From positions 107,543,100 through 107,607,099 of the forward strand of contig NC_037677.1 in NCBI RefSeq assembly GCF_003255815.1: 64,000 bases of DNA. Reading direction: 5' to 3'. Source of the DNA: Theropithecus gelada (taxonomy: Eukaryota; Chordata; Mammalia; Primates; Cercopithecidae). The position numbers were made by a program, and so were the translations under genes. Positions 1 to 10,073 of the stretch are shown here, piece after piece. Numbering within the stretch: position 1 is the stretch's first letter; each line of letters begins with the position of its first letter. A model generated the notes under the pieces. The model saw nothing but the letters and a program-made list of their open reading frames with translations, did not search any database and was not told the origin of the DNA.

Positions 1-333
1 TGCTCAGTAAACCTTAAGGCAACACAAGTGTCAGCTATCATCATTATTATAAGTATTCTTTATGCAGCTCTCTCTTCAAAACATGTTTTATGTCTTTTAC
101 CATTTGTGCTAAAGTGCAATTTCCGCCTTACAGGAATTCTCAAAATTCAGGCTTTGGTTTGACAAAAGGAGACGAGATATCAGTTCAGGTAGATGAAGTT
201 GCTGCAAATGGCAGCAGCATCTAAAATTTCTTAGGAAGCAAGTGGGCTAAGACCTACTCTTACTCCCCAGAAAGACAAATTCTTCTCAATTTCACTTAGG
301 GGCATGAATGTTGCTTATTAAGAAACAGAACTC

Positions 334-640
334 GGCCGGGCGCGGTGGCTCAAGCCTGTAATCCCAGCACTTTGGGAGGCCGAGGCGGGTGGATCACGAG
401 GTCAGGAGATCGAGACTATCCTGGCTAACATGGTGAAACCCCGTCTCTACTAAAAATACAAAAAACTAGCCGGGCGAGGTGGCGGTCGCCTGTAGTCCCA
501 GCTACTTGGGAGGCTGAGGCGGGAGAATGGCGTAAACCCGGGAGGCGGAGCTTGCAGTGAGCCGAGATCATACCACTGTACTCCAGCCTGGGAGACACAG
601 CGAGACTCCGTCTCAAAAAAAAACAAACAAACAAAAAAAA
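334..640 (+). mobile_element. AluY, Old World monkey YRa-like, full length
   Basis: Complete dimeric Alu from the GGCCGGGCGCGGTGG start to an interrupted A-tail. It is flanked by perfect 14-bp target-site duplications, aagaaacagaactc, at 320-333 and 641-654. The start 'caagcctg' and internal 'gggcgaggtggcg' and 'cgtaaacccgg' are the variants I associate with cercopithecoid AluYRa. Low divergence and intact duplications indicate a young insertion. Confidence 0.92.
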
Positions 641-932
641 AAGAAACAGAACTCTCAAATAAGACTTTACCCAAAGAATGAAAAAGCCTTGGAGAGTTCC
701 AAAGGCAATAATAGTAAATCTAGGTGCTTATCTTTTGCCTTCAACTGTGCATTTTCAAGTACTTTACCCAAATTAATTCATTAGTGCTCCTAAACCCACA
801 CCAGCCATCACTTTGCCTTTGGGATGGAGGGAGGTGATATTATCTGAGCTGTGCATTAGGAGAAAGCCCCTGGGTTGACAGTCCCTCTGTCCACACCCAG
901 TGGAATCCTCTCCTGCCAACAGTGGCAAACTC

Positions 933-1240
933 CTTTCTTTGTTTGTTTTGAGGTGGAGTCTCTCTCTGTCGCCCAGGCTGGAGTGCAATGGCGCTCTCAG
1001 CTCACTGCAACCTTCGCCTCCTGGGTTCAAGAGATTCTCCTGCCTCAGCCTCCCGAATAGCTGGGACTACAGGCATGCACCACCATGCCCAGCTATTTTT
1101 TTTTTTTTTTTTGTATTTTTAGTAGAGATGGGGTTTCATCATGTTGGTCAGGCTGGTCTTGAACTCCTGGCCTCAAATGATCCTCCCACCTTAGCCTCCT
1201 AAAGTGCTGGGATTACAGGCATGAGCCACCGCACCCAGTC
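933..1240 (-). mobile_element. Alu (S-type), antisense
   Basis: Reverse-oriented dimeric Alu reading from a T-rich tail through 'gcccaggctggagtgcaatgg' to 'gagccaccgcaccca'. A short repeat, caaactc, lies on both sides (926-932 and 1243-1249) and is a possible target-site duplication. It carries a long T run near 1096-1112. Confidence 0.88.
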
Positions 1241-2316
1241 AGCAAACTCTTATCTCTTGTTCTCCATTCCCAGGACTCCCATGGTACCAACTCAGTACCT
1301 TGCTCAGCATCCCACGGTATTAGAACTGAATGACTGCTTATGAACTCCCTGCGGTGGGCACCTCCTTCTTTTACAGCACAGAAAATCGAAGCATTCAATT
1401 CACCCAGGGAGAGGAAGCGAAACACCCAAAGCAACACAGCTAGTTAGGGATAGGGTCACTACCTTGTCTTAAGAGGCAAAAAATAGAAACTATCTCCCAC
1501 CCTCTCCCCTAACAAAACCAAACACTTGCACCCCTCCAAGTATCTCAATATTGCTTAAGCCTGAGTAGTATGGGGAAGATGAGGTATATAATGTTTATCT
1601 GCTCACACAGCACAGAGCTTCTGTTGCCATCTCTGAACAGCTGTCTTGTTCTGGGCAACTGTGATCTCCCTTCCTCTCCTAAACTCTTGGAATGAATCAT
1701 TCTCAAGGGAAATGGAAGTTGCAATTCCATTATTCTGTATAGAGTGAGTTCAGGGGAACGACCCTCTCCTTTTCTGTCATCTAATAGCTAAATTAACATA
1801 AGCCCATAGGCACAGGGATTCAGGTAACAGAAACCTAGTTTGTGACAATTACAACGTGAAATGAAAATGTACGTTGTGGCCCAGAAGCCTGGGCAGCTCT
1901 AGGCTTCAGATATTACCTACCCTAAAGTAGTACAATGCCTTTTACCAAGAACATAGCTGAATCAACTGTGCTTTTCACAGAATAGGCACACACCAAAATA
2001 TTTCTGGATTGATTTGGTAGGCAAAAATTCTTGGCACTTGGATACTTTTCCATTTTCAGCTTATTCTTGAAAACATTTTTTAAAAAAATGTTTAGCTGCA
2101 AAGGCACAGGTGACTAGTGTTCAACACAGTTGGAAGGAATGTTGGTGATAGTGGCTATCATCCATATTTCCCAAGTTGGTTTCTAAGTAACACTGCTTCT
2201 GGGGTATCTTGAGAAAAAAATGTTCTGTGTTCAAACAAGGTAGGAAGCATTACTAATCTTCCTACCTTGGTCTCCCAAGATGCTAAAGGCACATAGTTTA
2301 TTAAAAACACTGAGAA

Positions 2317-2614
2317 GGCCGGGCACGGTGGCTCATGCCTGTAATCCCAGCACTTTGGGAGGCCGAGGTGGGCAGATCACTTGAGATCAGGAGTTTGAGA
2401 CCAGCCTGGCCAACATGGTGAAACCCCATCTCTACTAAAAATGTAAAAATTAGCCAGGCGTGGTGGCAGGTGCCTAGAATCCCAGCTACTGGGGAGGCTG
2501 AGGCAGGAGAATCACTTGAACCCGGAAGGCAGAGGTTGTAGTGAGCCAAGATAGTGCCATTGCACTCCAGCCTGGGCGACAAGAGCAAAACTCCATCTCA
2601 AAAAACAAACAAAC
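2317..2614 (+). mobile_element. AluS, full length
   Basis: Dimeric Alu starting GGCCGGGCACGGTGG with a CAAA-rich tail, flanked by matching duplications aaaacactgagaag at 2304-2317 and 2615-2628. Confidence 0.9.
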
Positions 2615-3579
2615 AAAACACTGAGAAGAGTTGTGGGTAAAGAAACAGTTTTATCTTTGTTTAAACGAGTTATTTCCAAGAGCATTTGACCATGGAACAA
2701 TCCCTCCCACATTTTTTTTTTTGCATGATATCAAAGTTCCACAAAATTCGTGTTCTTTGGAAAATACTTTGGGAATTAGTGATTGAGCCCAATTTCTGAA
2801 TTTTATTGGTAAAGAAAAAGGTCCTGAGAGGGACTGAAGTTCTTACAGGAAGTTAGTGGGGGAGGTAGGGCTACAACCCCATTTCCTGAGTGTCTGGCCC
2901 AACCTTGTCAACCACACGCAAATATGGCAGCATTCTCAAAGGTGGGTTCTGGGATCCCCATGATCCCTCCCAAGCCACCATGGGTACTGCTTGAGATAAT
3001 ATGCAAAAAGGACACGAACATTTTCCTCCCTAATGGGTCCTTTGGGGGCAATTTGCTAAAACATAACAGGTTGTTTTAGATGCTTTGTAAAATTGGTAAT
3101 CATATTCCATTCTTTCCTTATCTCATAGATCTTGGGATGCTCATCCCACACAGCCTGATTATGCTATTGGTGCTGAGTAAGTACATTCAATGAATGACTA
3201 AATGGAAGACAGGGAGGAAGAAGGAAAGGGTTGGGAACTGAAAGGAATGAGAAGAGAAAAAATGTGGAGAAAGAGAAGGATGGTAACAAAGGACCAGCAG
3301 TCACTGATCAGTAGAGTATAGGTGAGAGAGGGGAAAGGAGACAGCTGCAGATAATGGAAAAAAACAAAACAAAACCGAGGTCTGGGAAGCTCTGATTTTA
3401 AAAAGTGAACATGAATTATGAGACTAATTCAGATACTGGCCAGGCCAGGAGGCCACTGCCCAGGAGATGAGGATGACCACCAACTGCTGAGAATCTTTGT
3501 AAAACTCAAATCAAGGTGTATTTTGCACAGGCACAATAAATGAACAAGGTATCTTAAGTACTACAATAACGGGTGAGTG

Positions 3580-3873
3580 GGTCATGCACAGTGGCTCACG
3601 CCTGTAATCCCAGCACTTGGGGAGGCCGAGGCAGGCAGATCCCTTGAGCTCAGGAATTCAAGAGAAGCCTGGGCAACATGGCAAAACCCCATCTCCACTA
3701 AAAGTACAAAAAACTAGCTGGGTGTGGTGGCACACGCCTGTAGTCTCAGCTACTTGGAAGGCTGAGGTGGGAGGATGGCTTAAGCCCGATAGGTCCAGGC
3801 TGCAGTGCGCAGAGATTGCACCACTGCTCTCCAGCCTGGGCAACAGGGCAATACCCTGTCTCAACAACAACAA
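3580..3873 (+). mobile_element. Alu, older and diverged
   Basis: Recognisable Alu body ('ggctcacgcctgtaatcccagc', 'agcctgggcaacatgg') ending in a CAA repeat tail at 3863-3877. Divergence suggests AluJ or an old AluS. Confidence 0.85.
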
Positions 3874-4075
3874 CAAAACCCAGATGAGTAAGACACAGGT
3901 CTTTCCCTAAACAAGGTTACAGTCTAATGGGCAGAAGCGCTAGGCAGGGACTCAGATAAAATAATGCCAGGTAGAATGTGATCAGTGCCTCTGGAGGTGT
4001 GAGAAGCCAATACGGTGAAGAACCAGGGGCAGGAAGATCATATCAAATCACGAGGCTCCAGAAAAACTACCAGCG

Positions 4076-4398
4076 TCCAGGAATGGTGGCTCACGCTTGT
4101 AATCTCAACGCTTTGGGAGGCTCAGGTGGGCTGATTGCTTGAGCCCAGGAGTTCAAGACCAGCCTGGACGACATGATGAAACCCCCTGTATACAGAAAAT
4201 ACAAAAATTAGCTGGGCATAGTGAGGGGCACCTGTAGTCCCAGTTACTCAGGAGGCTGAGGTGAGAGGATCGCTTGAACCAGGGAGGTTGAGGGAGGTCG
4301 AGACAGCAGTGAGCTGTGATCATGCCACTGCATTCTCCTGGGCTACAGGGCAAGCCCCTGCCTCAATTAAATAAAACAACAACAAAAAAATAAAAAAC
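4076..4398 (+). mobile_element. AluJ-like, diverged
   Basis: Dimeric Alu with many substitutions ('ccaggaatggtggctcacgc', 'aatctcaacgctttggg') and an AT-rich tail. The extra copy of 'gggaggttgagggaggtcgag' shows a small internal duplication. Confidence 0.82.
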
Positions 4399-4620
4399 TA
4401 CTAGGGAGGGCCATGAGGCACAGAAGGATTGCACCAGGCAGAGATAGGAGATGAGAAGAGAGACATTTCAAGGTGATATATAAAGAATTACCAGGGGTTG
4501 AGGAGGCATATAGGGATATGTGTGGAGACACAGCTTGAAGTCTTTAAGTCACATCGTGGAGCCTTGAACGACCGACCGTGGCGCTGACACTCAAGAGAGG
4601 CAGTGGGAAGCCAGTGAAGG

Positions 4621-4624
<4 letters not shown>

Positions 4625-4668
<44 letters not shown>

Positions 4669-4675
4669 CGCGCGC
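4625..4675. repeat. (TG)n followed by (CG)n dinucleotide tract
   Basis: About 18 TG units run straight into about eight CG units, an uninterrupted alternating purine-pyrimidine tract of about 50 bp. Such tracts can adopt Z-DNA. It sits roughly 1 kb upstream of the inferred PDCD4 start site. Confidence 0.95.
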
Positions 4676-5559
4676 AGAGAAATAGCAGCATTAGAGATGA
4701 TTCCCAGGCAGGGTGACTGGGCAGCCAAGGGAAGGCGCTGGCCTGTGCGGGATGAGGCAGTTGGGTTCTGGAGGGACCAAGCAATCATTCAGGTGCTGCC
4801 CATCAGACAACTGAAAAATCTTATGAGAGGTAGTGGCTAAGTCCCCTCCTGGGAACATAGAGGAAGCATAAGGTTCTGGTTATCACCCTCAGGGGACCGT
4901 GACGTTGAAAGAATAAGGACAGGACCAGGCAAAACGAATGCAGCCAAGAGGAAAAGTCAGAGAGAACAGCGAGGGGAGGTGGAAGTTTCAATACAGAAAT
5001 TGTAGCCATGGCTGAGATTCCCAGCACCGGAGTCCGGAATTAGTGCGTTTGAACGCCAGAGGCTTGGCGAGTCATGATTAGCAAAGGGACTTCAAAGAGT
5101 TTTGGGGCCTGTTTTATATCTGTGAAATGGGAATTATTTCTATCTCAAAGGTTTGAGGGGATTCGCTGAGAGAAACTTGTTAGCATGGGATCTGCAGAAA
5201 CTAGAAGTCATGGAGAAAGCAGGGGCCAGAGGGAGGAGGAATCGGGCAGGCTGATCACTTGGAGTGTTCGCCTAAGGAGTGTCTAGAAATGGAGGCAGCG
5301 ACGTCAGGAAGCTCAAAACCTGTGCTTCTGCCCAGTTTGCAGAACGCCCTGTGAGGAGAATGGGTGAGCTGGGACTAGGCAGCTTCATCCTCGTTCCCAT
5401 CCCCCAGCACTGCCCTTTTCCCGACGCTCCCATCTCACCACGCTTCCCAACACACCCCCACCCCAGCTTCCCGCTCCGCTCCCGCTCCAGCCAGTCCCAG
5501 GAACCACAAGCGCATGCGCCCTCCGCGCCCCTCCCCAACTTTCCACGTTTCACTCCTCT

Positions 5560-5660
5560 CCCCTTTCCGCCTCAGCTCCGGCTCCACCGCCACGATTGGC
5601 CAGCCGACCACCCGGCCTTGGCCAATAAGCGCCGCCCTCTCGCCCCCGTGTTACTGGGTA
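5560..5660 (+). promoter_or_regulatory. PDCD4: PDCD4 core promoter (TATA-less, two CCAAT boxes)
   Basis: An inverted CCAAT box (ATTGG at 5595-5599) and a direct one (CCAAT at 5622-5626) lie 23 bp apart in a CpG island, just ahead of the sequence I take to be exon 1. No TATA box is seen. Spaced CCAAT boxes of opposite orientation are the usual NF-Y arrangement. The start site itself is inferred. Confidence 0.65.
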
Positions 5661-5785
5661 GAAGAAAACAAAAACAAACAGAGCGAGAGGGGCCAGAGAC
5701 TCTCCGAGGCGGCGGCAGAGCCAGAAGAGCGGGGTCGGGGCCGGCTGACCAGGGACCTGGGCGAGCAGCGGCAGGGGCCGGAGGG
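5650..5785 (+). other. PDCD4: PDCD4 exon 1, non-coding
   Basis: GC-rich leader from about the 'gggtagaagaaaac' sequence to a donor at 5786 (GGG|gtcagt). It contains no ATG, so no upstream ORF is added before the start codon in exon 2. The 3' boundary is a predicted donor and the 5' boundary is approximate. Confidence 0.6.
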
Positions 5786-7829
5786 GTCAGTACCAGTAGG
5801 CGCGGCTCACACGCTCGGGAAGACTGCGCCCTCTTCCCTATCCCCCCTCGGAGGCAGCCGCACGATGGGAGGGGGCGGGGGCGTGGGGGCCGCGGCCCTG
5901 TCAGGTCCGGGCCAGCGGCGCGGGGCCCCGGCTGCCTCCTCGTAGCCCCATAGGTCCAGCCGCGCCCGCCCCAACGCCCCGGACTGCGGGCAGCCGGCCC
6001 GGTTCCCTCTTTCTGGGCCCAGCCTGGAGCGTGGTGGCGCGGGCCCGCCCCCTCCCGGAGCCCTCTTCCCACTGAGAGGGGCGCGCGGGGCGCTTGCCCT
6101 CGAAGGTCTCCCTCAACCCACCTCCCCCTCTGGCGGAGGTTGAATTCAGGGGCCGGGATTGGAAGGCGTGTTTCCGGCTGGACTGAAATCCTGTGAGGAA
6201 GATTCGCGCCCTCCCCGCCCCCTGCTCTCCCTGGGAATTCTCTGAAGATGCACCCCCCTGCTCGGCGTGATCCTGGAGCTCCGTTCCTGGCCCCGGCTCA
6301 GCCCCTTCCGGGGGCCGACCCGGGCTGGGGACTTCGGGGGTCCTGGTCTGAGCCGGCTGCGGGAGAAAGGGCCCGGCCGCTGTGGGGAGGGGCAGCGCGC
6401 TAGCCTCACTGGGGGGGCCCTAGGAAGCGAACACGTGCCCGCAGCCCGAGCCCCGCGCGAACTTCGCCGAGCCAGTCCTCCGGCAAAGGGTCTCTTTTTT
6501 TAAAGTTCAGGTAAAATATAATCTCCCAGAGAAAACAAAGCTGGGAAGGGAGCCCCCTTTCTGTGAAACGCATGCCGTCTGCTGCATTTGTCAGTTTGAT
6601 GCTGTAACGTACATGGAGTTTTGCAAGAGCTTCAAAACTGTCTGCAGACGTCAATGTCGCCCACCTACCCCTTGTGAGAACTCGCTACATAGCCAGCGAC
6701 TGTGTAGTGTCTGCAAATGATGATCAGAAATGCGACTACATGTCTGGCAAAAAAGGGTTTCCCTTGTTTTTTAACTTGTATTTTTACTTTAATTTTTATG
6801 ATTTTGATAACGTGACTTTTTTTGGGAAACCACCAAGTGCTTTTTAAGCAAGGAGTTACTGGCATTTATACCCTTAATATTCCTTCATTATAGGCTTATT
6901 GAATACCTTAATATTTCAGTAAGTGTCTGAATTATAATTGATTGGCTTTTTCTGTGGTACTAATGTGAAAGGAAAAATAATTGTTAGGACTGCAAAAATA
7001 AATGCCACTTGAATATTATCTGTAGTGCTCACTTTTGCATTACTGTAGTAGAATGCTTTTAGCTGGTTTTAAGTTGCTAATTAGCTGTTTGTAGCCGGAG
7101 AATGAATACAAGTAATCCTAGTTAATAAATGGCCAAAGCTTGACTCCCCAAAATGCCAGAGCAATTTATGAGGTATATTTCAGGAAATACATATATATTT
7201 CGTGGGAGAGTGGAGGGTCTATCTCTTAGGGAATGTTTTGGCAATTGAATACTTCTGATTGCTTGTTTCTCAACACTGAAGAAAAGGACAGTGTTTAATG
7301 TCAGCCTTCTTTTTCTTCTAACTTGTATGTATAGTTTTCTCATCGAAAATTCATTTTTGTAGGTTAGTATGAAGGAAATAGGGTTTGGATTTTTTGCTTT
7401 ATATTTTCTTGTTTGGGCCAAGTAAGGGTGGTTAAATAAATTGGAAAAAATCCTACTACTTTAAAGAGAAGAAAAACGTAGAACATGTCTTATGCTTATC
7501 TAAACTCTTAAAACGTGTTTGTTGCTCTCAAATATAACTTGAGTTCTTGATCAGGTTATCATTGCCTAACGACACAGGACTATTAAGATAACTTTGTTTT
7601 TATCTTAATAAAAGAGATGATAGTCATTTCCTGACAGTTTTCTTTGTTTGACGGAATGCCTTCTGTATAATAGTTTAAAATAATTATTTTTAGTGTTTGG
7701 AAAACAGCATTTAAAAGTTTGATTTAACAGCAGAAGTCTGTTTTAATAAGCTTCTGGTAACCCTTGAAAATAATCTTCCTGTGGGTTATTAAAATCTTGG
7801 ATTGAACTTGTGCAAACAGTACTGGATTT

Positions 7830-7990
7830 GGAAGGTCTGAATTCTCGTCCTGGCTGTTCCACTAAGCAGCTGGCGGTCGTTGGACATATCACCTATCCTC
7901 TCTGAATCTGTTTAGTTGTGTGTAAGGTGGAATACTTACCTGAAGATTGTTCTGTAAGGTACATTAAATAATACATGTACAATTCTTTTT
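7830..7990 (+). mobile_element. MIR-like SINE fragment
   Basis: Diverged stretch with the MIR order: 'gaattctcgtcctggctgttcc', 'catatcacctatcctctctgaatctg', then 'gtaaggtggaatacttacctg'. Called from the general MIR pattern only. Confidence 0.5.
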
Positions 7991-8440
7991 GAATTGTAAA
8001 GGGCTTTATAAACATTAGTTATAATCATTTCACTTATTGGGCTCTGCAGAAAATATTCTCTCAAAGGTTATGCTTTCATCAAGAATGAAAAAGACTTTGT
8101 AATGGAACTCTAAAAAACTGAAACATATATGACCTTATTCCTTTCCTATATGTAATTCATGCATGGAATTAAAACAGAATGTAGCCTTTTCAGCCATGAA
8201 GGATGCTGAGTGTTTAGATTTGCGAATCATTTTTGTTCATGTATTTATATGAATCTCTACATATTTTTAAGATTTTTTTTCATATCTAAAGTTGGCAGGA
8301 GTTGTATTAAAAAGTGATTTTAAAGATTCACATTATTTTATTCTGAATAGAATTAGAGAATGATTTCACCGTTTTGTTAAGTTCCCAAGCAATATGATAG
8401 CATGTTAGTCTGAGGATTATGCCATAGTAAGAAGCTTATA

Positions 8441-8744
8441 GGCCGGGTAGTGGCTCACGCCTGTAATCCCAGCACTTTGGGAGGCCGAGGCGGGCGGATC
8501 ATGAGGTCAGGAGATCGAGACCATCCTGGCTAACACGGTGAAACCCCATCTCTACTAAGAATACAAAAAATTAGTCGGGCGTAGTGGTGGGCACCTGTAG
8601 TGCCAGCCACTCAGGAGGCTGAGGCAGGAGAATGGTGTGAACCTGGGAGGCGGAGCTTGCAGTGAGCCAGAGATCACACCACTGCACTCCAGCCTGGGCA
8701 ACAGAGCAAGACTGCATCTCAAAAAAAAAAAAAACAAAAAAAAC
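8441..8744 (+). mobile_element. AluY, full length
   Basis: Low-divergence Alu from 'aggccgggtagtggctcacgcc' (short deletion in the start) to an A-tail, in PDCD4 intron 1, sense orientation. Confidence 0.9.
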
Positions 8745-9968
8745 CTTACAATTTTAACACAAGGTCCATTTGTTTTTGCTTCGCAAAATAGTACCCTTTT
8801 CTGAAGAAAAGGGCTATAAACTTGTGTTAGCAAATAATAGTATATAATGTGGAATTTAAAAGTCAGTTTCACCTTTGAGTCCCAGGAGGCTCTGCATATA
8901 TCATTGTTATCCTTAAATGACATCTAACAGTAGGTTACGTTATATGGAAAAAAATGTGCTTTTCTGTAATTATTAGGCATTTCCATTAATTTGTGCATTT
9001 TATATCTCTGAAGAGCACATTGCTAGCAGCCTGATTGTAAATGACTGGAAGGACTTATATCCAACCTATGTGACTTAAACATACACTTAAGTACTCTAAA
9101 CCACTATTTAAAAAATACTTCTAGAGAGATTCTGAAATCTTAATTTGGTTGCACTTTTTCTGGTAATATATTTTTTGAAAACTATTTTGATATTTCTTTC
9201 ATATAACATTGGATCTGTATCACTAAGTTAATTGTCTAAAAGGTAACTGATTTCATCAAACCTTCCAGGATTAATAATTTTTAAGCCATTTTGAAACTGA
9301 GGCCTAAAATACTGAGATGCTTATCTCGTTGTACTTACTCCTTTCTGAAATGATCAGATTTTTAAAAAATGGATTTCTCATATAAGTAATATTATCAAAA
9401 AAGCTGATTTTAAAAGTTTCTCCCAATCTCAAAGTCTTATTCTGGTAATTATAGACCTAGGTAATGAGTGGCAGATATATCTGCCTTTCAGATATGCCGT
9501 AATGTGAAAAATAACACAGTCATGTGATATTCTTTATTAACTAAAACTGTGTTGTTTTTATTTTGGAGTAGTTCTCATAATTCATTGGTAGGGAACTATC
9601 CAGTATTTATATTCCTATATATGTACATCAGATTAATTTTGAGGCTTGGTATTCCTAAAAGATTTGGATGTGTGTATTTTTTTTAACTTGACACATATCG
9701 CAAACATATCTTTTAATTCCAATTAAAGGGGTGCTTTGGCACATACTGAAATCTGGAATTTTTTTTGACTTAGATAAATTTATCAAGAAGATTGGAACCA
9801 AATGTTAATTAGGGTAAGTTGTCTTTGAAAGTAAAGTGAACTCTTTTATTTAATGGAATTATGTTTTTTGTTGTTTGTTTTTACAGTGTGCTTAAGTAAG
9901 TTTAATTCAGCTTAATTACATCAGTTTAAAAGATGTTGAAGCTTTCTTTTTTTGTTTTAAAAAAACAG

Positions 9969-10073
9969 ATTCTGAAGGAAGACTTCCATTTGGTAATTTG
10001 TTTAATCAGTGCAAGTGAAATTAAGGAAAAATGGATGTAGAAAGTGAGCAGATACTGAATGTAAACCCTGCAG
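9969..10073 (+). CDS. PDCD4: PDCD4 exon 2 (start codon exon, residues 1-14)
   Basis: Acceptor AG at 9967-9968, 62 nt of 5'UTR, ATG at 10031, donor gtaagt at 10074, phase 1. The coding part reads MDVESEQILNVNPA. TAA at 10022-10024 is in frame upstream, which fixes this ATG as the first in its frame. Confidence 0.93.

Larger units (their letters stand above)
1..5400. other. 5' flank of PDCD4, repeat-rich, no recognised gene
   Basis: No exon of a recognised protein gene is visible. The stretch holds five Alu elements (listed separately), a dinucleotide tract at 4625-4675 and a probable MIR fragment near 5086-5170. The only non-repeat open frame I noted is 44 codons (90-224). In human an antisense transcript, PDCD4-AS1, lies upstream of PDCD4; its exons cannot be recognised from sequence alone, so I do not call them. 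Seen: repeats. Inferred: intergenic or lncRNA territory. Confidence 0.6.
5380..6480. other. CpG island spanning the PDCD4 promoter, exon 1 and start of intron 1
   Basis: GC-rich, CpG-dense DNA that contrasts sharply with the AT-rich surroundings. The long open frames across it on both strands (for example 5279-5953 +, 5572-6072 -) reflect a shortage of AT-rich stop codons rather than coding sequence. Confidence 0.9.
5786..9968 (+). other. PDCD4: PDCD4 intron 1
   Basis: Begins in the CpG island and becomes AT-rich from about 6500. Besides the Alu at 8441-8744 and a MIR-like stretch near 7830-7990, I see no exon, RNA gene or conserved coding frame. It ends in a T-rich tract and AG at 9967-9968. 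Confidence 0.65.

Noticed and set aside
5279..5953. 224-codon + strand open frame at the PDCD4 promoter
   Set aside because: It lies in a CpG island where stop codons are scarce, overlaps the promoter and exon 1, has proline/arginine/glycine-rich composition, no domain, and competing open frames on both strands.
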